This document shows, one piece after another, positions 1-9,315 of a DNA stretch of 64,000 bases. Positions within the stretch are counted from its first letter, which is position 1. Every line of letters begins with the position of its first letter. The notes under the pieces are model-generated. The model did not search any database. It saw only the letters and a program-made list of their open reading frames with translations, and was not told where the DNA came from. Origin of the DNA: Roseiarcus sp050012775 (GTDB lineage: Bacteria; Pseudomonadota; Alphaproteobacteria; Rhizobiales; Beijerinckiaceae); the NCBI GenBank assembly GCA_050012775.1, contig JBEKGN010000028.1, forward strand, positions 1-64,000, written 5' to 3'. The position numbers and the translations under genes are program-made.

Positions 1-71
1 GCCAGCCAAAGCCACGGCAGAACGCGCCGCGTCAGGCCAACAAACACCGAGGGGCTCGCCAGGTTCCACAT
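1..71 (-). CDS. ccmC: Heme exporter protein CcmC, N-terminal fragment (cut by window edge)
   Basis: An ATG at 71 on the minus strand opens a frame that runs off the left edge after 23 codons. It reads MWNLASPSVF then VGLTRRVLPWLWLA. The start followed by a basic stretch and the RVLPWL entry into the first membrane helix is typical of CcmC, the inner-membrane protein that handles heme for CcmE in cytochrome c maturation. A weak purine-rich stretch (aaagg) lies about 6 bases upstream of the start. The frame points the same way as ccmB and ccmA at 9.9-11.2 kb, which normally sit directly upstream of ccmC; here about 9.9 kb of other genes intervenes. Only 23 residues are visible, so the identity rests on similarity of the N-terminus plus context. 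Confidence 0.6.
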   Translation of the reverse strand, partial: MWNLASPSVFVGLTRRVLPWLWL

Positions 72-196
72 CGCGCGCCTTTTAGCCCCTGCCGACCCCC
101 GGGGCAATGCCGCGAAAGACGCGGGGCCGCCTTGCGGCGCGCGGTCGATGAAATCACATCTAATTAACGCTTTTCTGCCAGCCTCATTGGCATGAC

Positions 197-3100
197 GTGT
201 TGGCCCGTCAGGCGCAATTCGCGGGCCAATGGCATGAGGCCGTACGCTCATCCCGGTTTCAATCCGGAATTTCCCTTGCGATCAACGGCGCCGCGATGCG
301 CGGGTTCACCCTTTCGGCCCTGCCGATTGGCCGCGCCATTGCAGCCGATGCGAATGGAAAGTTCACGCGTATGCTTGACATTTGCGGCGGCATTTCCGAG
401 CAGCGGCGCGCGGAGGACGCGCTGTGGCGCTTGAATCGCGAATTGAGAGCCATCAGCAGCTGTCACCAGACCCTGATGCGGGCGATCGACGAGCAGACCC
501 TGCTCGACGACATCTGCCGAATTGCTTGCGACGAGGCCGGCTACCACATGGTGTGGGTGGGATTTGCCGAATACGACGACGCCATGACGGTGCGCCCTGT
601 CGCCTGGGCCGGATTCGATGACGGATATATCGAACAGGCCAGGATCACCTGGGCCGACACGGAACGGGGACGCGGCCCCATCGGAACCGCCCTTCGCACT
701 GGCGAGAGCGTCTGCATCCAAGACTACGCTAGGGATCCCCTAGCCGCCCCGTGGCGCGCCGACGCTCTGCGGCGAGGCTATCGCTCGGGCATCGCCCTTC
801 CGCTCAAAGACGAAAGCGCGATCGCATTCGGGACTCTCAACATTTATTCCACAGAGCCCAATGCTTTCACCTCGGAGGAAATCCGCCTCCTCAAGGAGTT
901 GTCCGGCGATTTGGCGTTCGGCGTCATGGTGCTGCGCGCTCGCGCCGAACGTAAACGCATAGACCGGCAGCTTCAGGCCAATCTGCATTTCTTCGAGTGC
1001 ATGGATCGGGTCAATCTGGCGATACAAGAGGCGCACGATCTCGAGCAGATGATGAGCCAAGTCCTCGGCGCGACGCTTTCGATCTTCGGATGCGACCGAG
1101 CGGCGCTCATGCATCCCTGCGATCCCAAGGCTGCGTCGGCGCAAGCGCCGATGGAGCGCACCCGCCCCGAATATCCCGGCGCCTTCGCCCAAGGGCTTGA
1201 TTTTCCAATGAATCCGGAAGTCCTCGGCGTGGTCACGGCCGTTCTGGCTTCGCGCGGTCCTGTGTCCTTTGATCCGGCGTCCGAGCGCGCGGCGCCCGAC
1301 GGGCTGGCGGCGGAATTCGGCGTTCAGTCCATGCTTTGCATGGCCATCTACCCCAAAGCGGGTAAGGCCTACATGTTCGTGTTGCATCAGTGTTCTCACC
1401 CGAGGATTTGGACCGAGGAAGACAAGAAGCTGTTCCAGGAAATCGGCAGGCGCCTTGCCGACGGTCTGACCGGCCTTACCGTGTATCGCGACCTTCGCGA
1501 CCGCGAGGGACAACTGCGCACCTTGGTGCAGACCATTCCCGATCTCGTCTGGCTGAAGGACGCCAACGGCGTCTACCTGCGCTGCAATCCGCAATTTGAG
1601 CGCCTCGTCGGCGCTGCCGAGAGAGAAATCGTCGGCAAGACGGCTTATGATTTCCTCGACAAGGATCTTGCTGAAATCATCAGCGAGAACGATCGCCAGG
1701 CAACGGCGGCTGGCAAACCCCAAGCCGACGAGCAATTGCTGACCTTCGCCGCGGACGGTTACCGCGGCCTGTTCGAGGCGATCAAGACGCCGATGCGCGA
1801 CCAGGCGGGCAGGCCTATCGGCATTCTCGGCATCGCCCGGGACATTACGGAACGCCGCAAGGCCGAAGAGCAACTTCGCATCGCCGCCACCGCTTTCGAG
1901 GCGCAGGAAGGAATCCTCATCCTCGATGCCGACACGGCGATCCTGCGGGTCAACCGGGCCTATACCGAAATCACCGGCCGTACGAGCGAAGACGTCATGG
2001 GGAAAACGGCGCGCGAGCTGCTGCCGGAGCATGACGCCGCCTTTTACCAGGCGATGCGGGATCGCATCGCCCGCGAGGGATCCTGGCATGGAGAAATCTG
2101 GAGCCGGCGCAAAGGCGGCGAGATTTTTCCCGCATGGCTCATCGTCACGACGGTCAGGGGCGGCCGTGGCGAGACCACCCACTACGTCGCCACGCTGATC
2201 GACATCACCGAGCGCAAAGCGGCCGAAAAGCAGATCGAGCATCTCGCCTACTATGATCCTCTGACCCAGCTGCCCAACCGTCGTCTGTTCCTGGACCGTC
2301 TGCAGCAGGCGCTGGCGGGCTGCGGCCGTAGCGGGCGAAAAGGGGCGCTCCTGTTCATCGATCTCGACAACTTCAAGATCCTCAACGAGACCAGCGGCCA
2401 CGACGTGGGCGACCAACTGCTGGTCGAGGTCGCCCGGCGGCTCGCCGCCTGCGTAGGCGCCGGGGACACCGTCGCCCGCCTCGGCGGCGACGAGTTCGTC
2501 GTCTTGCTCGAAGACCTGAACGAGAACGCCCGGGAGGCCGCCGCGCAGACCAAGGACGTCGGGGAACGGATTTTGTCCGAGCTCAACCGGCCCTACACGA
2601 TCGCCGGGCGCGTGCATCACAGCACCCCGAGCATCGGCGTCACGCTGTTCATCGACGCCGTGGATTCGTTGGATGAATTGCTCAAGCAGGCCGATATTGC
2701 GATGTACCAGGCGAAGTCGGCCGGGCGCAATACGCTGCGCTTTTTCGACCCGGAGATGCAAGGCGCGCTCGCCGCCCGGACGGTTCTGGAGGCCGCGCTG
2801 CGGCTCGGCATCCACGATCGCCAGTTCGTTCTGCACTATCAGCCGCAGGTTGACGGCGCCGGGGGCTTCATCGGCGCCGAGGCGCTGCTGCGTTGGCGGC
2901 ATCCCGAGCGCGGCCTGGTGCCGCCGGGCGAGTTCGTACCTCTGGCCGAGGAAACCGGACTGATCCTGCCGATTGGCCAGTGGGTGCTGGAAGCGGCCTG
3001 TTCACGGCTCAAGGCCTGGGCGGGCGACCCGCGCACCCGCGAATTGCACCTGTCCGTCAACGTCAGCGCCCGCCAGTTCCGGCAAGCCGATTTTGTCGAT

Positions 3101-3535
3101 CAGGTGCGCAACGCGCTCGAACAGGCCGGCGCCCCCGCCACGAAGCTGAAACTCGAATTGACGGAAAGCCTGGTCATCGACGACATCGAGGGCGCCATCG
3201 AGAAAATGCGGACGCTCAAACGGCTCGGCGTGGGCTTTTCCATGGACGACTTCGGCACCGGCTATTCGTCCTTGGCGTATCTCACGAGGCTGCCGCTGGA
3301 CCAGCTCAAGATCGATCGGTCCTTCGTGCGCAACCTGCCCGACAGCGCCAACGACGCGGCGGTCGCGCAGACCATCATCACCCTGGCCAACAGCCTGGGG
3401 CTGACCGTCATCGCCGAGGGCGTGGAAACCGAGGCCCAGCGGCAGTTCCTCGAGCGCCACGGTTGCCCGACCTACCAAGGTTACCTGTGCAGCCCACCCG
3501 TCGACATCGCGCGCTTCGAGCGGCTGCTGAACTGA
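197..3535 (+). CDS. GAF-GAF-PAS-PAS-GGDEF-EAL cyclic-di-GMP signalling protein
   Basis: A soluble multi-domain protein likely to make and/or degrade cyclic di-GMP. Domains in order: two GAF-like regions (about residues 75-195 and 220-400), two PAS/PAC units (about 425-555 and 560-680, each closing with a DITERR/DITERK-type motif), a GGDEF domain with intact RLGGDEFVV near residue 763, and an EAL domain with EALLRWRHP near 893 and DDFGTGYSS further on. Both catalytic signatures look complete, so either activity is possible. The N-terminus is odd: DANGKFTRMLDICGGISEQ resembles the end of another PAS/PAC unit, but no PAS core precedes it. The start is therefore uncertain (GTG at 197, or ATG at 296 or 371), and the protein may be 5'-truncated. 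No membrane segment is seen. It is divergent from ccmC. Confidence 0.85.
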   Translation: MLARQAQFAGQWHEAVRSSRFQSGISLAINGAAMRGFTLSALPIGRAIAADANGKFTRMLDICGGISEQRRAEDALWRLNRELRAISSCHQTLMRAIDEQTLLDDICRIACDEAGYHMVWVGFAEYDDAMTVRPVAWAGFDDGYIEQARITWADTERGRGPIGTALRTGESVCIQDYARDPLAAPWRADALRRGYRSGIALPLKDESAIAFGTLNIYSTEPNAFTSEEIRLLKELSGDLAFGVMVLRARAERKRIDRQLQANLHFFECMDRVNLAIQEAHDLEQMMSQVLGATLSIFGCDRAALMHPCDPKAASAQAPMERTRPEYPGAFAQGLDFPMNPEVLGVVTAVLASRGPVSFDPASERAAPDGLAAEFGVQSMLCMAIYPKAGKAYMFVLHQCSHPRIWTEEDKKLFQEIGRRLADGLTGLTVYRDLRDREGQLRTLVQTIPDLVWLKDANGVYLRCNPQFERLVGAAEREIVGKTAYDFLDKDLAEIISENDRQATAAGKPQADEQLLTFAADGYRGLFEAIKTPMRDQAGRPIGILGIARDITERRKAEEQLRIAATAFEAQEGILILDADTAILRVNRAYTEITGRTSEDVMGKTARELLPEHDAAFYQAMRDRIAREGSWHGEIWSRRKGGEIFPAWLIVTTVRGGRGETTHYVATLIDITERKAAEKQIEHLAYYDPLTQLPNRRLFLDRLQQALAGCGRSGRKGALLFIDLDNFKILNETSGHDVGDQLLVEVARRLAACVGAGDTVARLGGDEFVVLLEDLNENAREAAAQTKDVGERILSELNRPYTIAGRVHHSTPSIGVTLFIDAVDSLDELLKQADIAMYQAKSAGRNTLRFFDPEMQGALAARTVLEAALRLGIHDRQFVLHYQPQVDGAGGFIGAEALLRWRHPERGLVPPGEFVPLAEETGLILPIGQWVLEAACSRLKAWAGDPRTRELHLSVNVSARQFRQADFVDQVRNALEQAGAPATKLKLELTESLVIDDIEGAIEKMRTLKRLGVGFSMDDFGTGYSSLAYLTRLPLDQLKIDRSFVRNLPDSANDAAVAQTIITLANSLGLTVIAEGVETEAQRQFLERHGCPTYQGYLCSPPVDIARFERLLN

Positions 3536-3849
3536 AATTTCCACGCGCGTTCGCGAAGTCGGATTGAACGGCCCGCATTTGCCTCTCCGCATTCGGCGTC
3601 GCCAAGACAGCGGCAATCGAGCGCGGGCGTCGAGCATTGCCAAAGTCGGGCGCCGACGGCGCTCTCCCGTGCGCCGAAGCCGCCGTCGCGGCGCGTCGGG
3701 AGAATAGAACCCGAGGCGGATCGCGGCCGCGACAAGCGCGGCGAACCGGCGTCGCACTTCCGGCGTGGCGACCGCGCCTGGTTCGGCGAGGCCTGCCACA
3801 GGCGCAATCGGCCGAGGGAATGGTGGGCGACGCCCCCCGGCCAGCCCCA
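3536..3849. other. Intergenic stretch, no gene seen
   Basis: This gap separates the convergent ends of the cyclic-di-GMP gene and the S53 peptidase gene. The open frames crossing it on both strands are arginine/alanine-rich and resemble no protein family. I see no RNA gene and no clear U-tailed hairpin. Confidence 0.5.
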
Positions 3850-6591
3850 TTAAACGTGGGCGGGCTCTTTCTCCCTCTCCTCGCAACACTCTCGACGATT
3901 GTCTGCGCCGCATTCCTCACAGTGGCATTTCGATCTCTCCTCGCAGCATGGCGTGCAAGGCTTGCGGCAGCATTCGCAGACCGGGTAGGCGAGGACTTCG
4001 ACGCACGTCACCGGCGCCTGCGGATCGTTGCTATGGATCACCAGTTCGCACGCCCGTCCCACTTTCTCGACCGCGTGGTACTCGATGACGATGTTCAGGC
4101 ACGAACCCGCACGCAGAGTCGCCGGGAACGGGTTATTGATCAGGCGGAACCCGCGGCCCGCATGCTGTAGCGCAACGTCGCTAATCTGCAGCTCGCAAGC
4201 GCCGGTGTTGCACAACGTCACAGCGCGCTGCTCGCGCGAGCAACACTTCACGCCGCCGAACAGTCCCGAACCTGTGACGGTCAGCTTGCCGGCCGGCGCA
4301 TCGCCGCTGACGTCGATGACGTGCGGTCCGGCCGGATCGTTGCTATCCACCGTCAGTTTGGCCGATTTGGCGCCGAGGCTGGTCGGCGCGAACCGGATCG
4401 GCAGCGCCAGCGCGGCGCCCGGCGCGATGGACAGCGGGTAGGACAGCGCCTCCGGAGCCTCGAACTCGCCCGAGGACGACGAAATGCCCGTCACGGACAA
4501 GACGCATTTGCCGCTGTTGCTCAGTGTCAGCGGTCTGTCGACGAAGGCGCCGACGCAGGCTGGACCGAAATCGCCCTTGTCGGCGATCGCCAGGGCCAGC
4601 CTGGGCGTCGCCGCTTCGCCGGAAACCGCGACGCTGTGCGGACTGGAGGCGTCATTGCTGACGATCTCGACGACGCCCGATTTCGCCCCGGCGCTGACGG
4701 GCTGGAAGCGTACGGTCACGTCGATGGAGCCGCCGACGCTCACCAGCAGCGGATAGGCGCTGACGTCGGGCACAAGAAAATCGCCCGAGGAAGAGGTGAT
4801 GGCGGAAATCGCCAGAAGTCCGAAGCCCGTATTGTTGATCGTCAGTGTGAGGTCGCAGAACGACGAAAGACAGCTCTCGCCGAATTTCCCGCCGCTGGCG
4901 ATAGCGGTCGCGACGATCGGCCACGACGCCAGCGCCGCGAGCAGCCGAACGCCCCGGATGCTGCCCCATCCGGTGCAGGCGTCCCAGCCTTTGACGGCCA
5001 AATAGCCGGGCGTGGTGATCTTTGTCGGCGGGCTCGGCGGCGGCAGCGTGAACGTGTAGGCGTTGCTGCCATCGTCGTCGATGTCGTGGAAAATGTCGAA
5101 GCCCGGCGTTTTCCCCAGTTCGTAGAGCGTCGGGTTGAGATAGCCGAGATTGTAACCGAGCGTCGCGTTCAGCACGGCGACCAGGCCGGCGTAGAACGGC
5201 GACGATTCGCTGGTGCCCCACCACGACCCTGCGTTCTTGCCGTAGAGGTAGATCGTGTAGCCGTTGGCGTAACCGGCGATGTCGGGAATGCCGCGGCCGC
5301 GCGTCTTCCCATCGTTGATCGAGGGCGGAACGCCGGCGCCCGCCTGCCAGCTCGGCAGGGGAAACACCAGATGGCCGCCAGAATCCTTGACGGTGCTGAT
5401 GCCGCCGCTCGTCACGCCGTTGTCGTTCCAGGTGATTTCATCGAAGGCGGAGCCGGACACGTCGCCGATCGTCGTTCCGCCGACCGCTGTGACCCAGGGA
5501 TCGATGGCGGGCCAGTTCACGTGCGCGCTTCCGTCGGAAATGCCGCCTCGGGAGCCGTCATCGCCGCTGGCGGCGAATATGGTGACCGATTTCTTCACCG
5601 TCGCGAACTTCAGGACGCCGCTCATCGTCTTCAATTGGGCGGCGCTCCAGCCTTCCTCCGGGCCGCCCCAACTGATGGTGACGACCGAAGGCTTCGGCTG
5701 CCCGGCGAGAGGGGTCGCCACCGTTGAGATCGCGGCGATCCAGCCGAGCTCGGTGTAGGGCGCGAAATACATGGCGATCGTCGCGCCGACGCCGACCGAG
5801 CCGGAGACGTCGATATCGAGAATGACCTCGGAGTCGGCGCCCCCGCCCGGCGTATTAGTCACGCCGAGAATCGAGACGGGCGGTTTGAACATCTTGGGCT
5901 TTGGCAACGGCGGATGCAGCGCCGCGTAAAACTCGTCGGCGTCCGTCGCGTCGCCGCTGGGGTCGGTGAGATAGCCGCCGCCGAACTCGAATATGCCGAT
6001 CGTCTGATTGGCTATCGCGGCCGGAACGGACGGAAAGCGGTACAATTTGGCGACTTCGGGCGGGGTCAAAGGGGTGATCGTCACCGAAGACCCGCCGCTG
6101 CGAAAGGCCAGCCGACGGCTGTCGAGGCCGAACACCGCTTGGACGACCTCGACCACGCTGCGCGGCAGGTGAACGGGCCCCTCGTGTCCGTGGTAGGTCT
6201 CGCCAGGCGTTTGATACGTCCCGAGCTTGACGCCGAAGGCCTGATTGATCTGCGCGACTGTGCCGGAGACTTCGACCATGCGCCGGGGAAGGTTGACGCT
6301 GACGATGGCGAGGCCGTTGTCCGTGGCGAAGGCGACGACCTTGTCCACATCCTCCTGCGAGGCGGCGAAGTCGTCGTCCGACTCACGGCCCCACTCGGAA
6401 TTGCGCTGTCTGATCGGCGTCTTCGCCCATTGCTCCAGGTCCGGAAGCGGCGGCGCGCCTTCGCGCGGCCGCAGGATGAGGATGAGCGGCAGAATGTCTT
6501 CTGCGCGGGCCTCTCCGACGCGTTTGGCGTCGGCTCCATGGAAGCGCTCGCTGCCTTCCAAACGCACGGGATTGTCTTTTGCTGGCGGCAT
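3850..6591 (-). CDS. S53 family peptidase (sedolisin/kumamolisin type) with three ASH-like repeats and a Cys-rich tail
   Basis: A 913-residue serine-carboxyl peptidase precursor. Residues about 1-165 form a pro-kumamolisin activation domain. The catalytic region has the Glu/Asp helix motif in SEVILDIDV, an oxyanion-hole Asp in ASGDDGS, and the nucleophile Ser in WWGTSESSPFYAGL. It closes with the calcium-site signature FHDIDDDGSN and GWDACTGWGS. After this come three repeats of about 95-105 residues, with a FGxxC-like motif near the start of the first two and xSND(P/A)xxP near the end of each, matching choice-of-anchor D/ASH beta-sandwich domains. The last 45 residues hold 11 cysteines in CC and CxC pairs, mixed with Glu, Lys and Arg. 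No signal peptide is evident despite the presumed extracellular role. The start is supported by GGGAGGAG 5 bases upstream. Substrate unknown. Confidence 0.88.
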   Translation of the reverse strand: MPPAKDNPVRLEGSERFHGADAKRVGEARAEDILPLILILRPREGAPPLPDLEQWAKTPIRQRNSEWGRESDDDFAASQEDVDKVVAFATDNGLAIVSVNLPRRMVEVSGTVAQINQAFGVKLGTYQTPGETYHGHEGPVHLPRSVVEVVQAVFGLDSRRLAFRSGGSSVTITPLTPPEVAKLYRFPSVPAAIANQTIGIFEFGGGYLTDPSGDATDADEFYAALHPPLPKPKMFKPPVSILGVTNTPGGGADSEVILDIDVSGSVGVGATIAMYFAPYTELGWIAAISTVATPLAGQPKPSVVTISWGGPEEGWSAAQLKTMSGVLKFATVKKSVTIFAASGDDGSRGGISDGSAHVNWPAIDPWVTAVGGTTIGDVSGSAFDEITWNDNGVTSGGISTVKDSGGHLVFPLPSWQAGAGVPPSINDGKTRGRGIPDIAGYANGYTIYLYGKNAGSWWGTSESSPFYAGLVAVLNATLGYNLGYLNPTLYELGKTPGFDIFHDIDDDGSNAYTFTLPPPSPPTKITTPGYLAVKGWDACTGWGSIRGVRLLAALASWPIVATAIASGGKFGESCLSSFCDLTLTINNTGFGLLAISAITSSSGDFLVPDVSAYPLLVSVGGSIDVTVRFQPVSAGAKSGVVEIVSNDASSPHSVAVSGEAATPRLALAIADKGDFGPACVGAFVDRPLTLSNSGKCVLSVTGISSSSGEFEAPEALSYPLSIAPGAALALPIRFAPTSLGAKSAKLTVDSNDPAGPHVIDVSGDAPAGKLTVTGSGLFGGVKCCSREQRAVTLCNTGACELQISDVALQHAGRGFRLINNPFPATLRAGSCLNIVIEYHAVEKVGRACELVIHSNDPQAPVTCVEVLAYPVCECCRKPCTPCCEERSKCHCEECGADNRRECCEEREKEPAHV

Positions 6592-7426
6592 TTGCTCCTC
6601 CCTTATAATAGAGTGGCGCTCGCCGAAGCGAGATTTTACATAAAATTCTCCGTATTAATCAATTCTATATTGTTAGTCTGCGCCACTCCAGGGCCTTTGG
6701 CAAGAGATATTCTTGACTCTATTTACATGACGCGCGCGGATTCACGTCTTCATAAAACTCGGCGTTACGGCAACGAGGCACGTCTCGCCAACCCCCTAGC
6801 CCCGATAAACTGGGCCGGAGCGAGCCGCGCGGCGTTGGCCGGCGCGACCTATCGACCGGCGTTCGCGGTCGCGAACGCTTTCTCCAGCCAACCTCGGCCG
6901 TCGGGCAGGAAGACTTCGCCTCCGGCGGAGCTGACGTAATGGAAGCCGAGCTGATGTTTCATCGCCAATTGGAACGTGAGATCGCGAGCCGGCTTCGCCT
7001 TTGACCACGCGAATGCCGCATAGATCGCCCAACGGCCGACGCAGTAATCGGTGATGTAGGCGCCGTCCGGCCAGTCCTTGACCGCGAAAGGCCCGTTCAT
7101 CGCCGGGAATGTTGGGATCATGTCCAGGAACCACGCGCGAAGAGCAGCGCCGCAACCGCGGGGTCGTTGTAGGCATGCGGCTCCGAGGGAGAGACGATCG
7201 CCCTTGCCCGACTTTGGCAATGCGAAACCCGCGACGCGGAGGCTCTCGAGGCCGCCCGGTCTCGCCGATTGATGTCCGTCAAGCGGCTCGGGGCGACTTT
7301 GTTTATATAATATTCTTAATGCGCAAGGCGGCGCGGGCAAGCCGGCGGCGCCCTCGGGGTGGTCGAGGTCCTATCTAAAAGCTTCGATCGAAATCCATGA
7401 TGCTTGGCGTCGAAAGGATCGGACGC
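6592..7426. other. AT-rich intergenic region with a possible gene remnant
   Basis: The first 150 bases (6592-6740) are clearly AT-richer than the surrounding DNA and probably carry the promoter of the S53 gene reading leftward. The middle contains the minus-strand frame described at 6849-7121. The remainder to the hydrolase start shows no coding character. No inverted repeats typical of insertion-sequence ends were recognised. Confidence 0.4.
6849..7121 (-). CDS. Hypothetical protein, possibly a truncated remnant
   Basis: The minus-strand frame from an internal ATG at 7121 gives 90 residues with balanced composition (for example FAVKDWPDGAYITDYCVGRW and LAMKHQLGFHYVSSAGGEVF). It contrasts with the Arg/Pro-rich noise of the surrounding frames and of the upstream extension of the same frame to 7340. 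I do not recognise a family. The sudden switch from protein-like to noise-like sequence upstream suggests that the 5' part has been lost, or that the true start is near 7121 without a good ribosome-binding site. It lies between the S53 gene's AT-rich upstream DNA and the hydrolase gene. Confidence 0.35.
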   Translation of the reverse strand: MIPTFPAMNGPFAVKDWPDGAYITDYCVGRWAIYAAFAWSKAKPARDLTFQLAMKHQLGFHYVSSAGGEVFLPDGRGWLEKAFATANAGR

Positions 7427-8140
7427 ATGGACATTCTTCCCAATGGTCGGAGCGAGCGATTCGCCGCTCGACGCGCGGCGCCATCGCGCGAGGTGAGCAT
7501 CCCCCCGCTCGACCTTGCGGGAACGCTGAACGTTCCCGTCGGCGCGCGCGCCTTGGTCGTCTTCGTTCACGGCAGCGGATCGAGCCGCTTCAGCCCGCGC
7601 AATCGGGCGGTCGCCGACGCGCTCAACGGACGCGCCATCGCAACCCTGCTCTTCGATCTGCTGACCGAGGAGGAAGAGGCCAACCGAGCCAACGTTTTCG
7701 ACATCGCGCTGCTCGCGGAGCGCCTCGCGCAAACCGTCGATTGGATCGATCGAGATTCGCAGCTGCGGCGGCTTCCGCTTGGCCTTTTCGGGGCGAGCAC
7801 CGGCGCCGCGGCGGCGCTCGTCGCCGCGGCGCGGCTCAAAGGCCGCATCGGCGCGGTCGTTTCCCGCGGCGGCAGGCCGGATCTCGCGGGCTCGGCTCTC
7901 GATGGGCTCGGGACGCCCACGCTTCTGATCGTCGGCGGCGACGACTTCGGCGTGATCGAGCTGAACGAGGAGGCGTTGGCGCGGCTCGGAGGGCCCAAGG
8001 CGATCGAGATCGTTCCGGGCGCCACGCATCTCTTTCCCGAACCGGGCGCGCTCGAGGCGGTCACGGCCCATGCGGCGCGATGGTTCGAGGCCTATTTGGC
8101 GAACGGCGGCGCGCAACGCCCGCGGGCGCCGGGGCATTAG
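7427..8140 (+). CDS. Alpha/beta hydrolase (dienelactone hydrolase-like)
   Basis: A 237-residue soluble alpha/beta-hydrolase. The oxyanion motif HGSGSS is near the N-terminus, the nucleophile elbow is GASTG (Ser nucleophile), an acidic residue follows in VGGDDFGVI, and the catalytic His is in PGATHLF. Proteins of this kind often occur alone or fused to phosphoribosyltransferases in proteobacteria; the substrate is not known. I prefer the ATG at 7427 because AAGGA lies about 8 bases upstream; an in-frame ATG at 7397 would add 10 residues. Its 3' end overlaps the convergent capA-like gene by 4 bases. Confidence 0.8.
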   Translation: MDILPNGRSERFAARRAAPSREVSIPPLDLAGTLNVPVGARALVVFVHGSGSSRFSPRNRAVADALNGRAIATLLFDLLTEEEEANRANVFDIALLAERLAQTVDWIDRDSQLRRLPLGLFGASTGAAAALVAAARLKGRIGAVVSRGGRPDLAGSALDGLGTPTLLIVGGDDFGVIELNEEALARLGGPKAIEIVPGATHLFPEPGALEAVTAHAARWFEAYLANGGAQRPRAPGH

Positions 8141-9306
8141 CCGCCTGGACGCCCAAGGGTCCGCCAGGACAAAGCGAACGTCCCCTCGGGCTCGAGGTTC
8201 ACCCGCGCGCCGAAGCCCGCGCTTTCCCGATCGAGAGTTTTTGCGAGCCATGCGACGTCCGCGCGCGACGCCGGCTGGAGCTGAAGCCGCTTGATTTGAA
8301 GCGGCGTCATTTCGAGCGCCTGGAGATCTCCGCTCGCCGCATCGACATCGACGAAATACATCAGCGCGAGATCGCCGCGGAATTCCTCGTAGCCTTCGAT
8401 GCCTTCGTAGTCGTTGAGGAAGTCGCCGCATCCGTAAAGGATGAGCCGGTTGCGATAGACCTCGATGGCTTTCGCATGGTGCGAGGAATGGCCGTGCAGG
8501 ATCGAAATTCCCGCCTTGTCGATCAGCGCATGAGCGAATTCTCGTTGCTCGTCGGGAACTTCATATCCCCAATTGGAGCCCCAATGGATCGAGGCGACGA
8601 CAACGTCGCGCGGCTGCTTGAATGACGCGAGCTGCGCGGCCGCCCAGGCGGCGCCGCGCTCAGTAAGATCGGGCAAGAGAGCGACGCCGGGCGCGTCCGC
8701 ACGCGCGGCCCAGTCCAGCGGGACGCCGCTGGTGTCCGACGCGAAGGAAAAGACCAGTACGCGAGCCCCGCCGGGAAGGTCGAGAATCGCCGGCTGGCGC
8801 GCCTCACCCGCATTGCGGCCGGCGCCGGCGGTCTTGATGTTCAGTTGCGCCAGCCTGTCGAGGGTTTCCAGCAGTCCGGCGCGACCCCAATCCAGCACGT
8901 GGTTGTTGGCCAGGGCGCAACAATCGATTCCGGCGGCCGAAAGACAGTCGGCGTTCTCCGGGCTCATGCGATAATTGATGCCCTTGGGGACATGACTGTC
9001 GGAGCGGGTGACGCTGGTCTCGAGATTGACGAGGCGAACGTCCGGCCGGCGCCGGCTCAGTTCGTCGAGGGCGGCGCCCCAGACATAGTTGGGAGGCGCC
9101 CGGCGCGCGATGTCGCCGCTCACGGCTTCGGCCAGCCGCACGTAACCGAGCGCCGAGGCGACCCCGCCCTCGTAAAGCGCGGGATCGCTGGGATGAGCCA
9201 TGATTTGATCGACGCCGCGCCCCGTCATCACGTCGCCGCAAAGGAAAAGCCTGACGCTCTTTCGCGGCGGCGGCATTTTCGCTCGACCTCCCCTGGGGCT
9301 CGCCAT
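8137..9306 (-). CDS. CapA-family (PgsA-like) metallophosphoesterase
   Basis: A 389-residue protein with the hallmarks of the bacterial CapA/PgsA metallophosphatase fold: FLCGDVMTGRG near the N-terminus, NLETSVTRS, ANNHVLDWG, SIHWGSNWGYEV and ILHGHSSHH for metal binding, and LILYGCGDFLNDY. Family members are linked to poly-gamma-glutamate or capsule synthesis, but stand-alone copies such as this, without capB/capC neighbours, have unproven roles. No clear signal peptide or transmembrane helix is seen. The start at 9306 has a GAGGAG-like site 5 bases upstream; an ATG at 9276 preceded by GGGGAGG is an alternative. It begins 9 bases after the DUF2267 gene ends, so the two are probably cotranscribed. 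Confidence 0.8.
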   Translation of the reverse strand: MASPRGGRAKMPPPRKSVRLFLCGDVMTGRGVDQIMAHPSDPALYEGGVASALGYVRLAEAVSGDIARRAPPNYVWGAALDELSRRRPDVRLVNLETSVTRSDSHVPKGINYRMSPENADCLSAAGIDCCALANNHVLDWGRAGLLETLDRLAQLNIKTAGAGRNAGEARQPAILDLPGGARVLVFSFASDTSGVPLDWAARADAPGVALLPDLTERGAAWAAAQLASFKQPRDVVVASIHWGSNWGYEVPDEQREFAHALIDKAGISILHGHSSHHAKAIEVYRNRLILYGCGDFLNDYEGIEGYEEFRGDLALMYFVDVDAASGDLQALEMTPLQIKRLQLQPASRADVAWLAKTLDRESAGFGARVNLEPEGTFALSWRTLGRPGG

Positions 9307-9315
9307 GGCCTCTCC

